A stretch of 13,161 nucleotides of DNA from DASUTW01 sp035513995 (lineage in GTDB: Bacteria > Actinomycetota > UBA4738 > CALAEC01): positions 1-13,161 of the forward strand of contig DATKBL010000211.1 in NCBI GenBank assembly GCA_035513995.1. Direction: 5' to 3'. Positions 1 through 8,221 of the stretch are shown piece after piece (the stretch's first letter is position 1; each line of letters opens with the position of its first letter). The translations under genes were made by a program, and so were the position numbers. The notes beneath the pieces were generated by a model, which saw nothing but the letters and a program-made list of their open reading frames with translations, was not told the origin of the DNA and did no database searches.

Positions 1-586
1 AGAAGACGTTGTACTCGTCGGCCCATCGCGCGGCGAGCGCGACGGACCGCGACCCCGCGTGGCCGCCCACGATCAGCGGAGGGTGCGGGTCCTGCACCGG
101 CTTGGGGAGCGCCTTCACGGCGTCCAACCGATAGTGCCGCCCCTCGAAGGAGACCTCCTCCTCGCGCCACTGTCGGTGGACGATCTCGATCTGCTCGGCG
201 AGCAGGTCCATCCGCTCCCCCGTCTCCGGGAACGGGAACCCGTACGCTGCGTGCTCCCGCTGGTGCCATCCCGCGCCGATGCCCAGCTCCACGCGGCCGC
301 CGGAGACGTGGTCGGCGGTCACCACCGCCTTTGCCAGGAGCGACGGGTGCCGGAAGGTCACCGGGGAGACGAGCGTGCCGAGACGGATCCGCTCGGTGAC
401 GGTCGCGAGTCCCGCTAGCGTCGTCCAGGCGTCGAGCGAGCCGCGCCCCTCGATGTCGAAGACCGAGGTGTAGTGGTCGGACCGGAACAACCCCTCGAGG
501 CCGTGCGCCTCGCAGGTGCGGGCCAGCGCGACCCACTGCTCCCAGGTCACGTCCTCCTGACCCTCGATCATCAGACAGACGCGCAC
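1..586 (-). CDS. LLM-class (luciferase-like) F420-dependent oxidoreductase, 3' end cut off
   Basis: The first 195 residues of a luciferase-like (bacterial luciferase/F420-dependent) TIM-barrel oxidoreductase are present; the family usually runs to about 300 residues, so the C-terminal third lies outside the window. The protein opens with RVCLMIEGQEDVTW (from residue 2), has RSDHY at 35-39, LGTLVSPVTFRHP at 69-81, SGGRVELGIGAGW at 95-107, and a PLIVGGH strand near 175. These are hallmark blocks of the LLM F420 subgroup. The start is a GTG at 586, chosen because the conserved first strand begins there and an AGGA lies eight bases upstream. It sits 23 bases after the permease stop and could be the last gene of that operon. 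Members reduce or oxidise small substrates using F420H2 (or FMN); the substrate cannot be read from the sequence. F420 rather than FMN use is inferred from the subgroup. Confidence 0.9.
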   Translation of the reverse strand, partial: MRVCLMIEGQEDVTWEQWVALARTCEAHGLEGLFRSDHYTSVFDIEGRGSLDAWTTLAGLATVTERIRLGTLVSPVTFRHPSLLAKAVVTADHVSGGRVELGIGAGWHQREHAAYGFPFPETGERMDLLAEQIEIVHRQWREEEVSFEGRHYRLDAVKALPKPVQDPHPPLIVGGHAGSRSVALAARWADEYNVF

Positions 587-609
587 GTCCGGGTTCCTAC
601 CACACCTGC

Positions 610-3512
610 TCAGTCGGCGACGCGGAGCGCGACCGCCGGGCGGACCCTGCTGGCCTGGCGCGCGGGCCATCCCGTCGCGGCCAGCGAGGCCACGAGCGTG
701 ATGCCGAGCAGGATCAGGATCTCGGCCCACGGCACGACGAACGTGACCTCGAGGTCGCCGAAGACCTCCGCGTTGGTCACGAGCTGATAGGCGGTGACGA
801 TCGCGAGCACCGCGCCGACCACCAGCCCCTCGAGGGCCACGAAGGCCGACTCGAGCAGGAACGAGCGACCGACCGTGCTCGACTGGAAACCGATGCTGCG
901 GAGGATGCCGATCTCGCGACGCCGCTCCCGGACCGCGCGCACCATGATCACGCCGAGCCCCGAGATTCCGACCACGAGACCCAGCGCCAGGTAACCCTGC
1001 ATCAGCCGGAAGAACTGGAGGTTCGCCGACTGCGACTCGGCGACGATCGCGCGGAACGTCCTGGCCTCCACGCCGTTCGGGATGTGCTCCTCCTCCAGGC
1101 GCGCGGCCACCTCCGCGGGCACGGCACCGGGCTCCAGCGCCACGTACAGCCTCGTGGCCACGGCGCGCGGGCCCATCAGCTCGATGATGCTCTCCTGCGA
1201 GACGAACGGACCCGAGAACGAGAAGCCCCCTCGGGTCACCCCGATCACCGTTCGCTCGACCTCGACACCGGTCAGCGGATCGCGGATCCAGACGGTGTCC
1301 TCGAGGTCGGCGGGGGGCGCCTCGGGGCCTCCCTGCTGGAGGAAGAAGCCGTCCAGGATGATCAGCGTCGGGTCGGCCACGACCGCCGCCCACGCCTCGT
1401 CCTGGCTCTCGTACTCGGGCACCCACTTCTCGAGCGCGGGAGGGGTCGTCGCCAGGAAGCGCTCGTCGACGCCGGAGAGCGCCCAGGGCTCGGGCTCGGG
1501 GGCGAGCTCGGTGCGGAACTCGACGCTGAAGGCGGCGTAGCGGAGTGGCGCGACCGCCTCCACGCCGTCCTCGCTCTCGGCCTCCTCGGGCCCGAGGGGG
1601 TTGGCGGCAGAGGACCGCACGAGGAGCTGGTAGCCGCCCGCCTCCTGCTCGGTGAAGTCCTCGACCTGGCCCCCGAAGATGTTCGACAGCACCGAGATGA
1701 AGACGAGGGTGAAGACCACCAGGGCGTACATCGAGAGGGTCATGACGGTGCGGAACCGTTTGGCGAGCGGGTACGCGAGGCCGAGGCGCGCCGCGAGGTT
1801 GCGCGCCCCGCCGGCGACCGCGCGCACGGCGCGACCCACCGACTCCTGGTTGAACCCCAGCAAGGCGACCGCGGCCGCCGTCAGCATCACGCCCTGGATC
1901 ACGAACACGGGGATCTCGGCCTCGCCGAAGACGTCGGGGGCGAGCGTCGGGCCGAAGATCCCCCAGCCGAGGACGGCGAGCGCCAGCACGGAGCCGAGCG
2001 GCCTCCGCGGGAGCACCCTCGAGAGCAGCGCGCCGAGGCCCAGCGCGAGGATCCCGGGGCCGGCGTACGCCGAGGCGGCGTTCCCCTGGGCGATGGCGGA
2101 GGCTGTCATCGCCCCACCGACGAGTACCGCCAGGGCCCCCAGCAGCAGCGGCCGGAGGCGGCGACGCAGCGGGGGCGGCTCGGGGATGTCCCGGATCGCG
2201 CGGATGATGTTCAGGCGGCTGATCCGTGCGCTCGTCACCAGCGCGGTCACCAGCGAGATGAGCAGGCCGATCAGGAACCCTCCGAGGATGCTCGCGAGCG
2301 GCGCCGAGAACGCGAGCTCCAGCGAGAAGTCTCCCGCTCCCGCGAAGATGTCGGCCGCCACGCGCACGATCGCCGCCCCCACACCGATCCCCGCGAGCGC
2401 CCCCACCGCCGACGCGACGAGGGCGTACAGCGACCCCTCGATGTAGAACGACCGCACGAGCTGGCCGCGCCGCATCCCCACCGCCCGCATCATCCCCAGC
2501 TCGCCCTTCCGCTCCTCGGAGAGCATCACGAAGATGTTCACGAGGAGCAGGATGCCCGCGATGACCGCGAACGAGCCGACCGACAGGAACAGCTCCGAGA
2601 ACTGCTGCCCCGCGCGGTCCGCCGCCACGACCACGTCGCTCTTGCTGTCCACGACGTCGGCTCCCTCGAGCCCGGCGATGCGCTCGCGGATCAGGGGGAC
2701 GACCTCGTCGGTCAGCTCCTCGCCCTCGAAGACCCCGCCCTCGTTCGAGACGAACGCCAGCGACGTCGGGGGGGACGCCTCGAGGTCGGGGGGCGCCGCG
2801 GCCACGAGGTCCTCCAGGATCCCCGGCGCCACGAAGACATTGAAGCTCTCGGAGCGGAACTCGGTCGAGTAGCCGGCGAGGCCGAGGCGCGGCACGAGGT
2901 CGGCCACACGCAGCTCGCGCTCGCTCCCGTAGGCGAAGAGGGTGACGTCGTCGCCGGGCTCGACCTCGAGGCCTTCCGCGAGGTCCTCGGTGATCACCGC
3001 CTCGCCCCCCGCCGGCGTGTCGACCCCCTCGAGCCCCGTGGCGGCGGGGTCTCCGCCGAACGAGCGGGCCTCCTCCAGGTCGAGCTCCAGCACGAGCACG
3101 CTGGGCTGGACCGCGACGGCGTCGGTGTCGAGCCGCGCGGCGACGGTGCCGGCGGCCCGAACCGCGAAGGTCACGCCGTCGACGCGCGGCTCGTCCTCGA
3201 GCCCGTCGAGCGCCTCGCGCAGCACGGGGAGCGACTCCGTGCCGAAGGCCGTGACCGTCTCGTCGATCGGCCCGAGCTGCGTCTCGGCGCTGGCGCGGAT
3301 CGAGCTGTCGAGCGTGTCGCCGACGATGAACGACCCGGTGATGATGGCGGTGCCGAGCAGCGACCCCACGATCACGAGGACGGTCTCCCCGGGGCGGCGG
3401 GCGATCGAGCGGAGGGCGAGGCGCCTGGGCACGGCGTGGCGCACGGCGGTCACGATCGCCAGGAGGCCGAGGAGTCCCACCACGACCGCGAGCGGCAGGA
3501 GCGCAGACGAGC

Positions 3513-3516
<4 letters not shown>
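610..3516 (-). CDS. ABC transporter permease, two FtsX modules (MacB/LolCE-like), 968 aa
   Basis: Large inner-membrane permease of the type that couples cytoplasmic ATP hydrolysis to movement of lipid, lipoprotein or peptide substrates at the outer face of the membrane. Hydrophobic segments lie near residues 5-25 and 43-62, followed by an extracytoplasmic (MacB-core-like) domain to about 305. The first FtsX module starts near 308 with the conserved cytoplasmic loop EERKGELGMMRAVGMRRGQ (about 334). A central hydrophobic cluster (about 455-580) is followed by a second extracytoplasmic domain. The second FtsX module (about 835-968) has the loop RERRREIGILRSIGF. The ATG at 3516 was chosen because it overlaps the ATPase stop as ATGA; the reading frame stays open 62 codons further upstream, but that stretch lies inside the ATPase gene. 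The duplicated FtsX layout is known in many actinobacterial permeases. The substrate is unknown. Confidence 0.92.
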
Positions 3517-4205
<689 letters not shown>

Positions 4206-4206
4206 G

Positions 4207-4878
4207 TCAGAGCGGGAGGGCGGCGGCGCCCCAGCCGAGGGCGGCGGCCAGCGAGATCGCGGCGACGATCAGGGCGACCCGACCGGGGCGGCCCTCACCC
4301 ATCACGCCGGCCAGGCCGAGGAGCACCGCGGTGATCGCCACGAGCGACAGCGCGAAGATCGCGCGGTCCTGCCGCGTCCCGAAGCGCTCGGCGGCGTCCA
4401 CCTGCGCGTTCTGCTCGAGGACCACCTCCGTCAGGAAGACCGGATCCGCGGCCAGGATCTCCCGCGTGTGGGGGTCGACCCCGCTGTCCGGCCCGGGCAG
4501 AGCGGTCATCCTCTCGACGATCTGGATCAGCCGGTCGCTCGCCTTCGACTCGGCCGCGGCCCGGGCCGCCTGGAGGTCGAAGAGCTCGGGGCCCGACCCG
4601 GCGACGCGCGCCGTCGCCTCCACGTTCAGCGAGAGGGCCTGCTCGAGGCCCCGCGCCTGCAGGCTCGTCCGCGGCCCCGCCCCCGCGATCCCCTCGAAGA
4701 TGTCGAGCGACAGCCGGGAGCCGCGCACGAACGCGTGCTCCTCGCGGCGGTCGGCGTCCGCCTCGAGCGTGGCGATCAGCGCCGCGGCCACCGCCGCCAC
4801 CCCGACCAGCACGGCCAGCCACCGCTGGAACGCGGTCTTCTCGCCGCCGCCGAGCCCCGTCTCGACGTCGAGATCCAT
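4207..4878 (-). CDS. Three-segment membrane protein of unknown function, 223 aa
   Basis: I do not recognise a named family with confidence; the layout resembles DUF4337-like proteins. There is one hydrophobic segment near the N-terminus (about 20-39). It is followed by a polar, mostly Ala/Glu/Arg-rich and probably helical domain (about 40-168), then two adjacent hydrophobic segments (about 173-193 and 201-221). The ATG at 4878 overlaps the upstream stop as TGATG; the frame runs 25 codons further back, but only inside the neighbouring gene. It lies one base from the ATPase start. The same segment order is found in the preceding gene, suggesting a duplicated pair or two subunits of one complex. 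Position in the operon suggests a role with the ABC module, but nothing in the sequence proves it. Confidence 0.8.
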   Translation of the reverse strand: MDLDVETGLGGGEKTAFQRWLAVLVGVAAVAAALIATLEADADRREEHAFVRGSRLSLDIFEGIAGAGPRTSLQARGLEQALSLNVEATARVAGSGPELFDLQAARAAAESKASDRLIQIVERMTALPGPDSGVDPHTREILAADPVFLTEVVLEQNAQVDAAERFGTRQDRAIFALSLVAITAVLLGLAGVMGEGRPGRVALIVAAISLAAALGWGAAALPL

Positions 4879-5573
4879 CAGAGCACCACCTCGAGGACGA
4901 CGCCGAAGATCAAGCCTCCGACGAGGAAGGCGCTCCCGGCGTACAGGAACCACCGCCGCCGCGAGGGGTAGGCCTGGGACAGCGCCCCGAACATGAACGC
5001 GAGCGAGACCGGGACGGTCGCGCTGATGGCTATGGAGGCGTGACGGGCGAGCTCGAACGCCTCCTCCTCCGGAGCGTCGGGGTCCACCTCGAGGAGGTCG
5101 GGGTTCTCGGCGGCGACGTCGGCGAGCCGAGCCGCCAGGTCGTAGCCGCCGTCCTCGAGCCGGTACTCGTCGGTGGCGGCGAGGCTCGCCCCCGAGACGA
5201 TCTCCGCTACCTGCTCCTGCGCCCGCGCCTCCTCGAGCAGCGCCGTGCGCACCAGGCCCCGCGCGCCGCGCGCCTCCTCGCGGAGCGCCTCGGCCCGCAC
5301 CTCGGAGATCGTGGCCCGAAGGGCGAACCCGGCCTCGTCGTCGTAGACGTAGCGGATGTTCTCCACGGTCGAGGCGGCCTGCTGTGCGTGCTGGCGGATC
5401 GCCGCGGTGTAGGTATCGGAGCCCCGATCGGAGAGGAGCGCGGCCCGGCCTCCGAGCGCCGCGGCCACGACGGCCGCGGAGGCGAGCAGGATCGCCACCC
5501 AGGTGTCGGTCCCCTCGCGCTCGGGAGGAGTGGCCCGCTCGGGTGGGCTCTCTCGGGGGTCCTCGTCGCTCAT
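4878..5573 (-). CDS. Three-segment membrane protein of unknown function, 231 aa (possible partner of the next gene)
   Basis: Starts with a short, charged, Pro/Glu-rich cytoplasm-like tail (1-24), then a hydrophobic segment (about 25-42). A charged helical domain follows (about 45-178; rich in Glu, Ala and Arg, with an acidic loop around residues 160-175). Two hydrophobic segments close the protein (about 180-197 and 208-229). Order and spacing match the 223-residue protein encoded directly downstream, although residue identity by eye is low. The start at 5573 is the first ATG after the rpsD stop (25 bases away). A GAGG touches the ATG directly, which is too close for a good ribosome binding site, so the start is somewhat uncertain. 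A DUF4337-like fold is possible. It may be an accessory subunit of the downstream ABC transporter, judged only from location. Confidence 0.78.
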   Translation of the reverse strand: MSDEDPRESPPERATPPEREGTDTWVAILLASAAVVAAALGGRAALLSDRGSDTYTAAIRQHAQQAASTVENIRYVYDDEAGFALRATISEVRAEALREEARGARGLVRTALLEEARAQEQVAEIVSGASLAATDEYRLEDGGYDLAARLADVAAENPDLLEVDPDAPEEEAFELARHASIAISATVPVSLAFMFGALSQAYPSRRRWFLYAGSAFLVGGLIFGVVLEVVL

Positions 5574-5598
5574 CCTCGCGGCCCCGGGAGCGCCGGGC

Positions 5599-6198
5599 TC
5601 AGGCGTAGTACTCGACGATGAGGCGCTCGTCCACCTCGACGGGGAGGGGGATCTCGCCGCGCTCGGGCATGCGGTCCAGCGTTCCCCCGGCGGCGTCGGT
5701 GCGGCTGAGGTACGCGGGCGGCTCCGGAGTCACCTGAAGCGCCTCGCGCACCGAGACGAAGTTGCGCGCCTTGTCGGCGACCGAGATCGTCTGGCCCGGG
5801 CGGACCGCGGCGCTGGGGATCGACACCCGGCGGCCGTCGACGGTCACGTGCCCGTGCGAGACGAGCTGACGGGCCTGCCGCTGGGTCAGCGCGAGCCCCA
5901 GACGGAGCACGAGGCTGTCGAGCCGCGTCTCCAGCATCTGGAGGAGCGCCTCGCCGGTGACGCCCTTGCGCCGGGAGGCGTTGGCGAAGTACTTCCGGAA
6001 CTGACGCTCGCCGATCCCGTAGATCGCGCGCAGCTTCTGCTTCTCGGCCAGGCGCACCTGGTACTCGGTCTCGCGCCGGCGGGCGCGGCCGTGCTCGCCC
6101 GGCGGGTAGGGCCGCTTCTCGACCGGGCAGTTGGGCCGGCCGCACACGGCCACGCCGAGTCGGCGGCAGATACGGTGTCGTGGTCCTCGCTTCAGCAT
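5599..6198 (-). CDS. rpsD: 30S ribosomal protein S4
   Basis: Small-subunit protein that binds 16S rRNA early in assembly and helps form the mRNA entry site. The family is clear from KRPYPPGEHG (about 28-37), EKQKLRAIYGIGERQFRKYF, and the S4 RNA-binding domain LETRLDSLVLRLGLALTQRQARQLVSHGHVTVDGRRV. Length (199 aa) fits the family. The N-terminal metal site is atypical: H8-x2-C11-x7-C19-x4-C24, where the Thermus-type protein has C-x2-C-x13-C-x4-C. The connecting loop is thus about six residues shorter and the first Cys is His. No in-frame ATG or GTG appears just upstream, so the short N-terminus looks real. There is no clear ribosome binding site. rpsD is not next to rpsK or rpoA here; it heads a transporter gene cluster. 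Confidence 0.97.
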   Translation of the reverse strand: MLKRGPRHRICRRLGVAVCGRPNCPVEKRPYPPGEHGRARRRETEYQVRLAEKQKLRAIYGIGERQFRKYFANASRRKGVTGEALLQMLETRLDSLVLRLGLALTQRQARQLVSHGHVTVDGRRVSIPSAAVRPGQTISVADKARNFVSVREALQVTPEPPAYLSRTDAAGGTLDRMPERGEIPLPVEVDERLIVEYYA

Positions 6199-6208
6199 CG
6201 CAGGGAGA

Positions 6209-6214
6209 AGGCTA
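6209..6214 (-). promoter_or_regulatory. Candidate -10 box of rpsD
   Basis: On the minus strand the hexamer TAGCCT lies ten bases upstream of the rpsD ATG. This would give a transcript with a leader of only a few bases, matching the absence of a ribosome binding site. No convincing -35 box is seen. It is a weak call based on position and the TANNNT pattern shared with other genes in the window. Confidence 0.35.
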
Positions 6215-6273
6215 CCGCAGGAGGCCGCCGAGCGACTAGGGCGCGGGCATGGGCGAGCGCGGGCGCGCTCCGC

Positions 6274-6279
6274 TACTCT
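6274..6279 (+). promoter_or_regulatory. Candidate -10 box for the PPOX/prenyltransferase pair
   Basis: TACTCT lies 36 bases upstream of the GTG start at 6316, leaving room for a leader that contains the strong AGGAGG. No good -35 is visible. Two copies of GCGCGGGC (6241-6248 and 6257-6264) lie just upstream in the spacer between the divergent genes. Low confidence. Confidence 0.3.
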
Positions 6280-6302
6280 TTCCCCGCGGACTTCCCGAGC
6301 AC

Positions 6303-6308
6303 AGGAGG
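6303..6308 (+). promoter_or_regulatory. Strong ribosome binding site setting the GTG start at 6316
   Basis: A perfect AGGAGG lies seven bases before GTG at 6316. The same frame is open for more than 800 bases upstream, so this site decides the start. Confidence 0.8.
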
Positions 6309-6315
6309 CCCTTCC

Positions 6316-6804
6316 GTGGGACTGCTACCCGACCCGATCGAGGAGGTCCTGAACGCGGCCCTCGTCTGCGAGCTCTCGGTCGTGAACGCCGAGAGCCGCC
6401 CGGTGACCCACCCGATGATCCCGCTGTTCGACGGCGAGAAGATCTATATGACGTCGAGCGCGCTCTTCAGCCGCAAGCTCGACCACATCCGCGCCAACTC
6501 GAAGGTCGCGATCTCGATCAGCGACCTCGGCGCCGCCCACGGCGACGCGATGCCGCGCCGCGTCACCGTCCAGGGCGACGCCAGGATCCTCGAGGACGAC
6601 CCCCACACCACCTGGGAGCGGATCCTCCCCCTGTGGACGGCCAAGGAGCCGATCGTGCAGGCGTTCTACGAGCAGCGGGTGGCGCTTCCCCTGTTCTGGG
6701 AGCGCGCCCTGATCGAGCTCACCCCCAGGAAGGTGCTCGTCTGGGAGGGCGGCGACACCTCTCGCGCCCCCGAGATCGTCGAGCTCGAGGAGGCGTCCCG
6801 ATGA
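6316..6804 (+). CDS. PPOX-class (pyridoxamine 5'-phosphate oxidase-like) flavin/F420-binding protein, 162 aa
   Basis: Small split-barrel protein of the PPOX superfamily, whose members bind FMN, F420 or heme at a dimer interface and carry out redox reactions or cofactor binding. The visible barrel pattern is a first strand ALVCELSVVNAESRPVTHPM, a second strand KIYMTSS, then FSRKLDHIRANSKVAISISD (basic residues before a strand, as in cofactor-phosphate binding). RVTVQGDARILED and a C-terminal ALIELTPRKVLVWEG strand complete it. The start is GTG, fixed by the AGGAGG. The stop overlaps the start of the next gene by four bases (ATGA), so the two are translationally coupled. That next gene also begins with a PPOX-like domain, making a mixed dimer plausible (inference). 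The exact cofactor and substrate cannot be read. Confidence 0.85.
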   Translation: MGLLPDPIEEVLNAALVCELSVVNAESRPVTHPMIPLFDGEKIYMTSSALFSRKLDHIRANSKVAISISDLGAAHGDAMPRRVTVQGDARILEDDPHTTWERILPLWTAKEPIVQAFYEQRVALPLFWERALIELTPRKVLVWEGGDTSRAPEIVELEEASR

Positions 6805-8171
6805 GGGTCGACGCCGCGCTCCTGACCGAGGTCCGCGACCGGTTCGAGCACGCTGTGCTGGTCTTCCTCGATACCGAGGGCTACCCGATGAGCGTGGCCA
6901 CCGCGTACTCGGTGGACCTCGACCGCGGGGTGATCGGGCTGGACCGCCCGGCCGGAAAGCTGCCCGCCTCCGGCTCCGAGGTCAACGTGATCTTCAGCCA
7001 CATCCGTCCCCAGCCCGAGATGGGGTACGACGAGCGACGCTACGTCCAGCTGTGGGGGCGGCTCACCCAGACCGGCGACCGCCTCGAGCTCGCCCCCGAC
7101 CGCGCCCACACCTGGGACGAGCAGAAGGTGCCGTTCTTCCAGTACTCGGAGAAGACGGTCCCCCAGGCCCACCGCTACATGGAGGAGCTCTCCGAGCGGC
7201 AGGGCCGGCGGGTGAAGCCGCGGCTCTCGTTCGGGTGGCTGGCGCTCCGCACCACCCGGGCACCGTTCCTGTCGGCGACGATCATCCCGGTGGTCCTCGG
7301 CATCGCGGTCGCCGCCCACCACGGCACGTGGGATCTGGGCCTCGCGCTCATGACGGTGCTCGCGGCCTCGTTCATCCACCTGGCGCTGAACGTGGCGAAC
7401 GACGTCTTCGACACGCTGTCCGGCGCCGACGCCGCCAACACCACCCCGACGAAGTTCAGCGGCGGCTCGCGCGTGGCCCACTACGGCCTGGTGAGCCTCA
7501 AGGGCCTCGCGCTCCTGTCGGCCCTGCTCTACGCCGCCGGGATCGGTATCGGGCTGTACCTCGCCCTGGTCACCGACTTCTGGCCGCTCTTCTGGCTGGG
7601 CGTGGCCGGCGTGGCGATCAGCATCATCTACACGGCGCCGCCGTTCCGCCTGGTCCACCGGGGCCTCGGCGAGATCGCGGTGGGCCTCGGGTTCGGGCCG
7701 ATCATGGTGCTCGGCGCGTACTTCGTGCAGACCGAGCGGTTCGCGTGGGAGGCCGGCTTCGCCTCGATCCCGGTCGCCATCCTGATCGCGCTGATCCTCT
7801 ACGTGAACGAGATCCCCGACCGCAGGGGCGACGCCGCGGCAGGGAAGCGGACCCTGCCGGTACGGTGGTCCAGAGAGGCGGTCGTCACGGCCTACATCGC
7901 GGCCGTTGCGCTCACGTACGCGGCGATCGCCGGCGGCGCGGCCTTCGGGATCATCCCGCGGCCGACGATCCTGGCGCTGGCCACGATCCCGCTTGCGGTG
8001 AAGGTGGCCCGCGGGCTCCGCGAGCACTACGACTCGCCGTACACCCTGATGCAGTTCATGGGCGTGAACATCCAGCTCCACGCGCTCACCGGGGGCCTGC
8101 TGATCCTCGGCTACCTGATCGCGATCTGGGCCGACCGTCTGATGGACTCGGTGCCGATCTTCCTGCGCTAG
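6801..8171 (+). CDS. Fusion protein: N-terminal PPOX-like domain + C-terminal MenA/UbiA-type prenyltransferase, 456 aa
   Basis: Two unrelated domains in one uninterrupted frame. Residues 1 to about 130 form a PPOX-like split barrel (AVLVFLDTEGYPMSVATAYSV at 18-38, RRYVQLWGRL at 79-88). Residues from about 146 to the end are a multi-pass UbiA-superfamily prenyltransferase. Its first Asp-rich motif is NVANDVFDTLSGAD (197-210), followed by TKFSGGSR. The loop YTAPPFRLVHRGLGE lies at 277-291. The second motif is NEIPDRRGD (336-344), followed by GKRTLPVRW. These closely follow 1,4-dihydroxy-2-naphthoate prenyltransferase (MenA) and place Mg-bound prenyl diphosphate chemistry in the membrane, probably on a naphthoquinone-type acceptor (inference). 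The UbiA part has family length, so this is a true fusion. The ATG at 6801 overlaps the upstream PPOX stop. Other UbiA substrates remain possible. Confidence 0.9.
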   Translation: MRVDAALLTEVRDRFEHAVLVFLDTEGYPMSVATAYSVDLDRGVIGLDRPAGKLPASGSEVNVIFSHIRPQPEMGYDERRYVQLWGRLTQTGDRLELAPDRAHTWDEQKVPFFQYSEKTVPQAHRYMEELSERQGRRVKPRLSFGWLALRTTRAPFLSATIIPVVLGIAVAAHHGTWDLGLALMTVLAASFIHLALNVANDVFDTLSGADAANTTPTKFSGGSRVAHYGLVSLKGLALLSALLYAAGIGIGLYLALVTDFWPLFWLGVAGVAISIIYTAPPFRLVHRGLGEIAVGLGFGPIMVLGAYFVQTERFAWEAGFASIPVAILIALILYVNEIPDRRGDAAAGKRTLPVRWSREAVVTAYIAAVALTYAAIAGGAAFGIIPRPTILALATIPLAVKVARGLREHYDSPYTLMQFMGVNIQLHALTGGLLILGYLIAIWADRLMDSVPIFLR

Positions 8172-8190
8172 CCCGCCGGGCCCGTCGGGC
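8171..8190. repeat. 20-bp near-perfect palindrome between prenyltransferase and cNMP-domain gene
   Basis: GCCCGCCGGGCCCGTCGGGC reads the same on both strands except for one mismatched pair. It begins at the last base of the prenyltransferase stop and ends one base before the TAGAAT hexamer. It could fold into a GC hairpin with a GGCC loop (terminator-like but with no T run), or be an operator over the promoter of the next gene. Confidence 0.5.
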
Positions 8191-8191
8191 G

Positions 8192-8215
8192 TAGAATCCC
8201 CAGCGACCAGGGAGG
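8192..8215 (+). promoter_or_regulatory. -10 box and ribosome binding site of the cNMP-domain gene
   Basis: TAGAAT (8192-8197) is a good -10 hexamer and would start transcription near 8204. AGGGAGG (8209-8215) is a strong ribosome binding site six bases before the ATG at 8222. The expected -35 position falls inside the palindrome and does not match consensus. The gene may therefore be separately controlled from the prenyltransferase. Confidence 0.5.
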
Positions 8216-8221
8216 CAGGCG

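Noticed and set aside
5503..6315. Upstream open frame joined to the PPOX protein
   Set aside because: It runs antisense through rpsD; the AGGAGG before GTG 6316 marks the true start.
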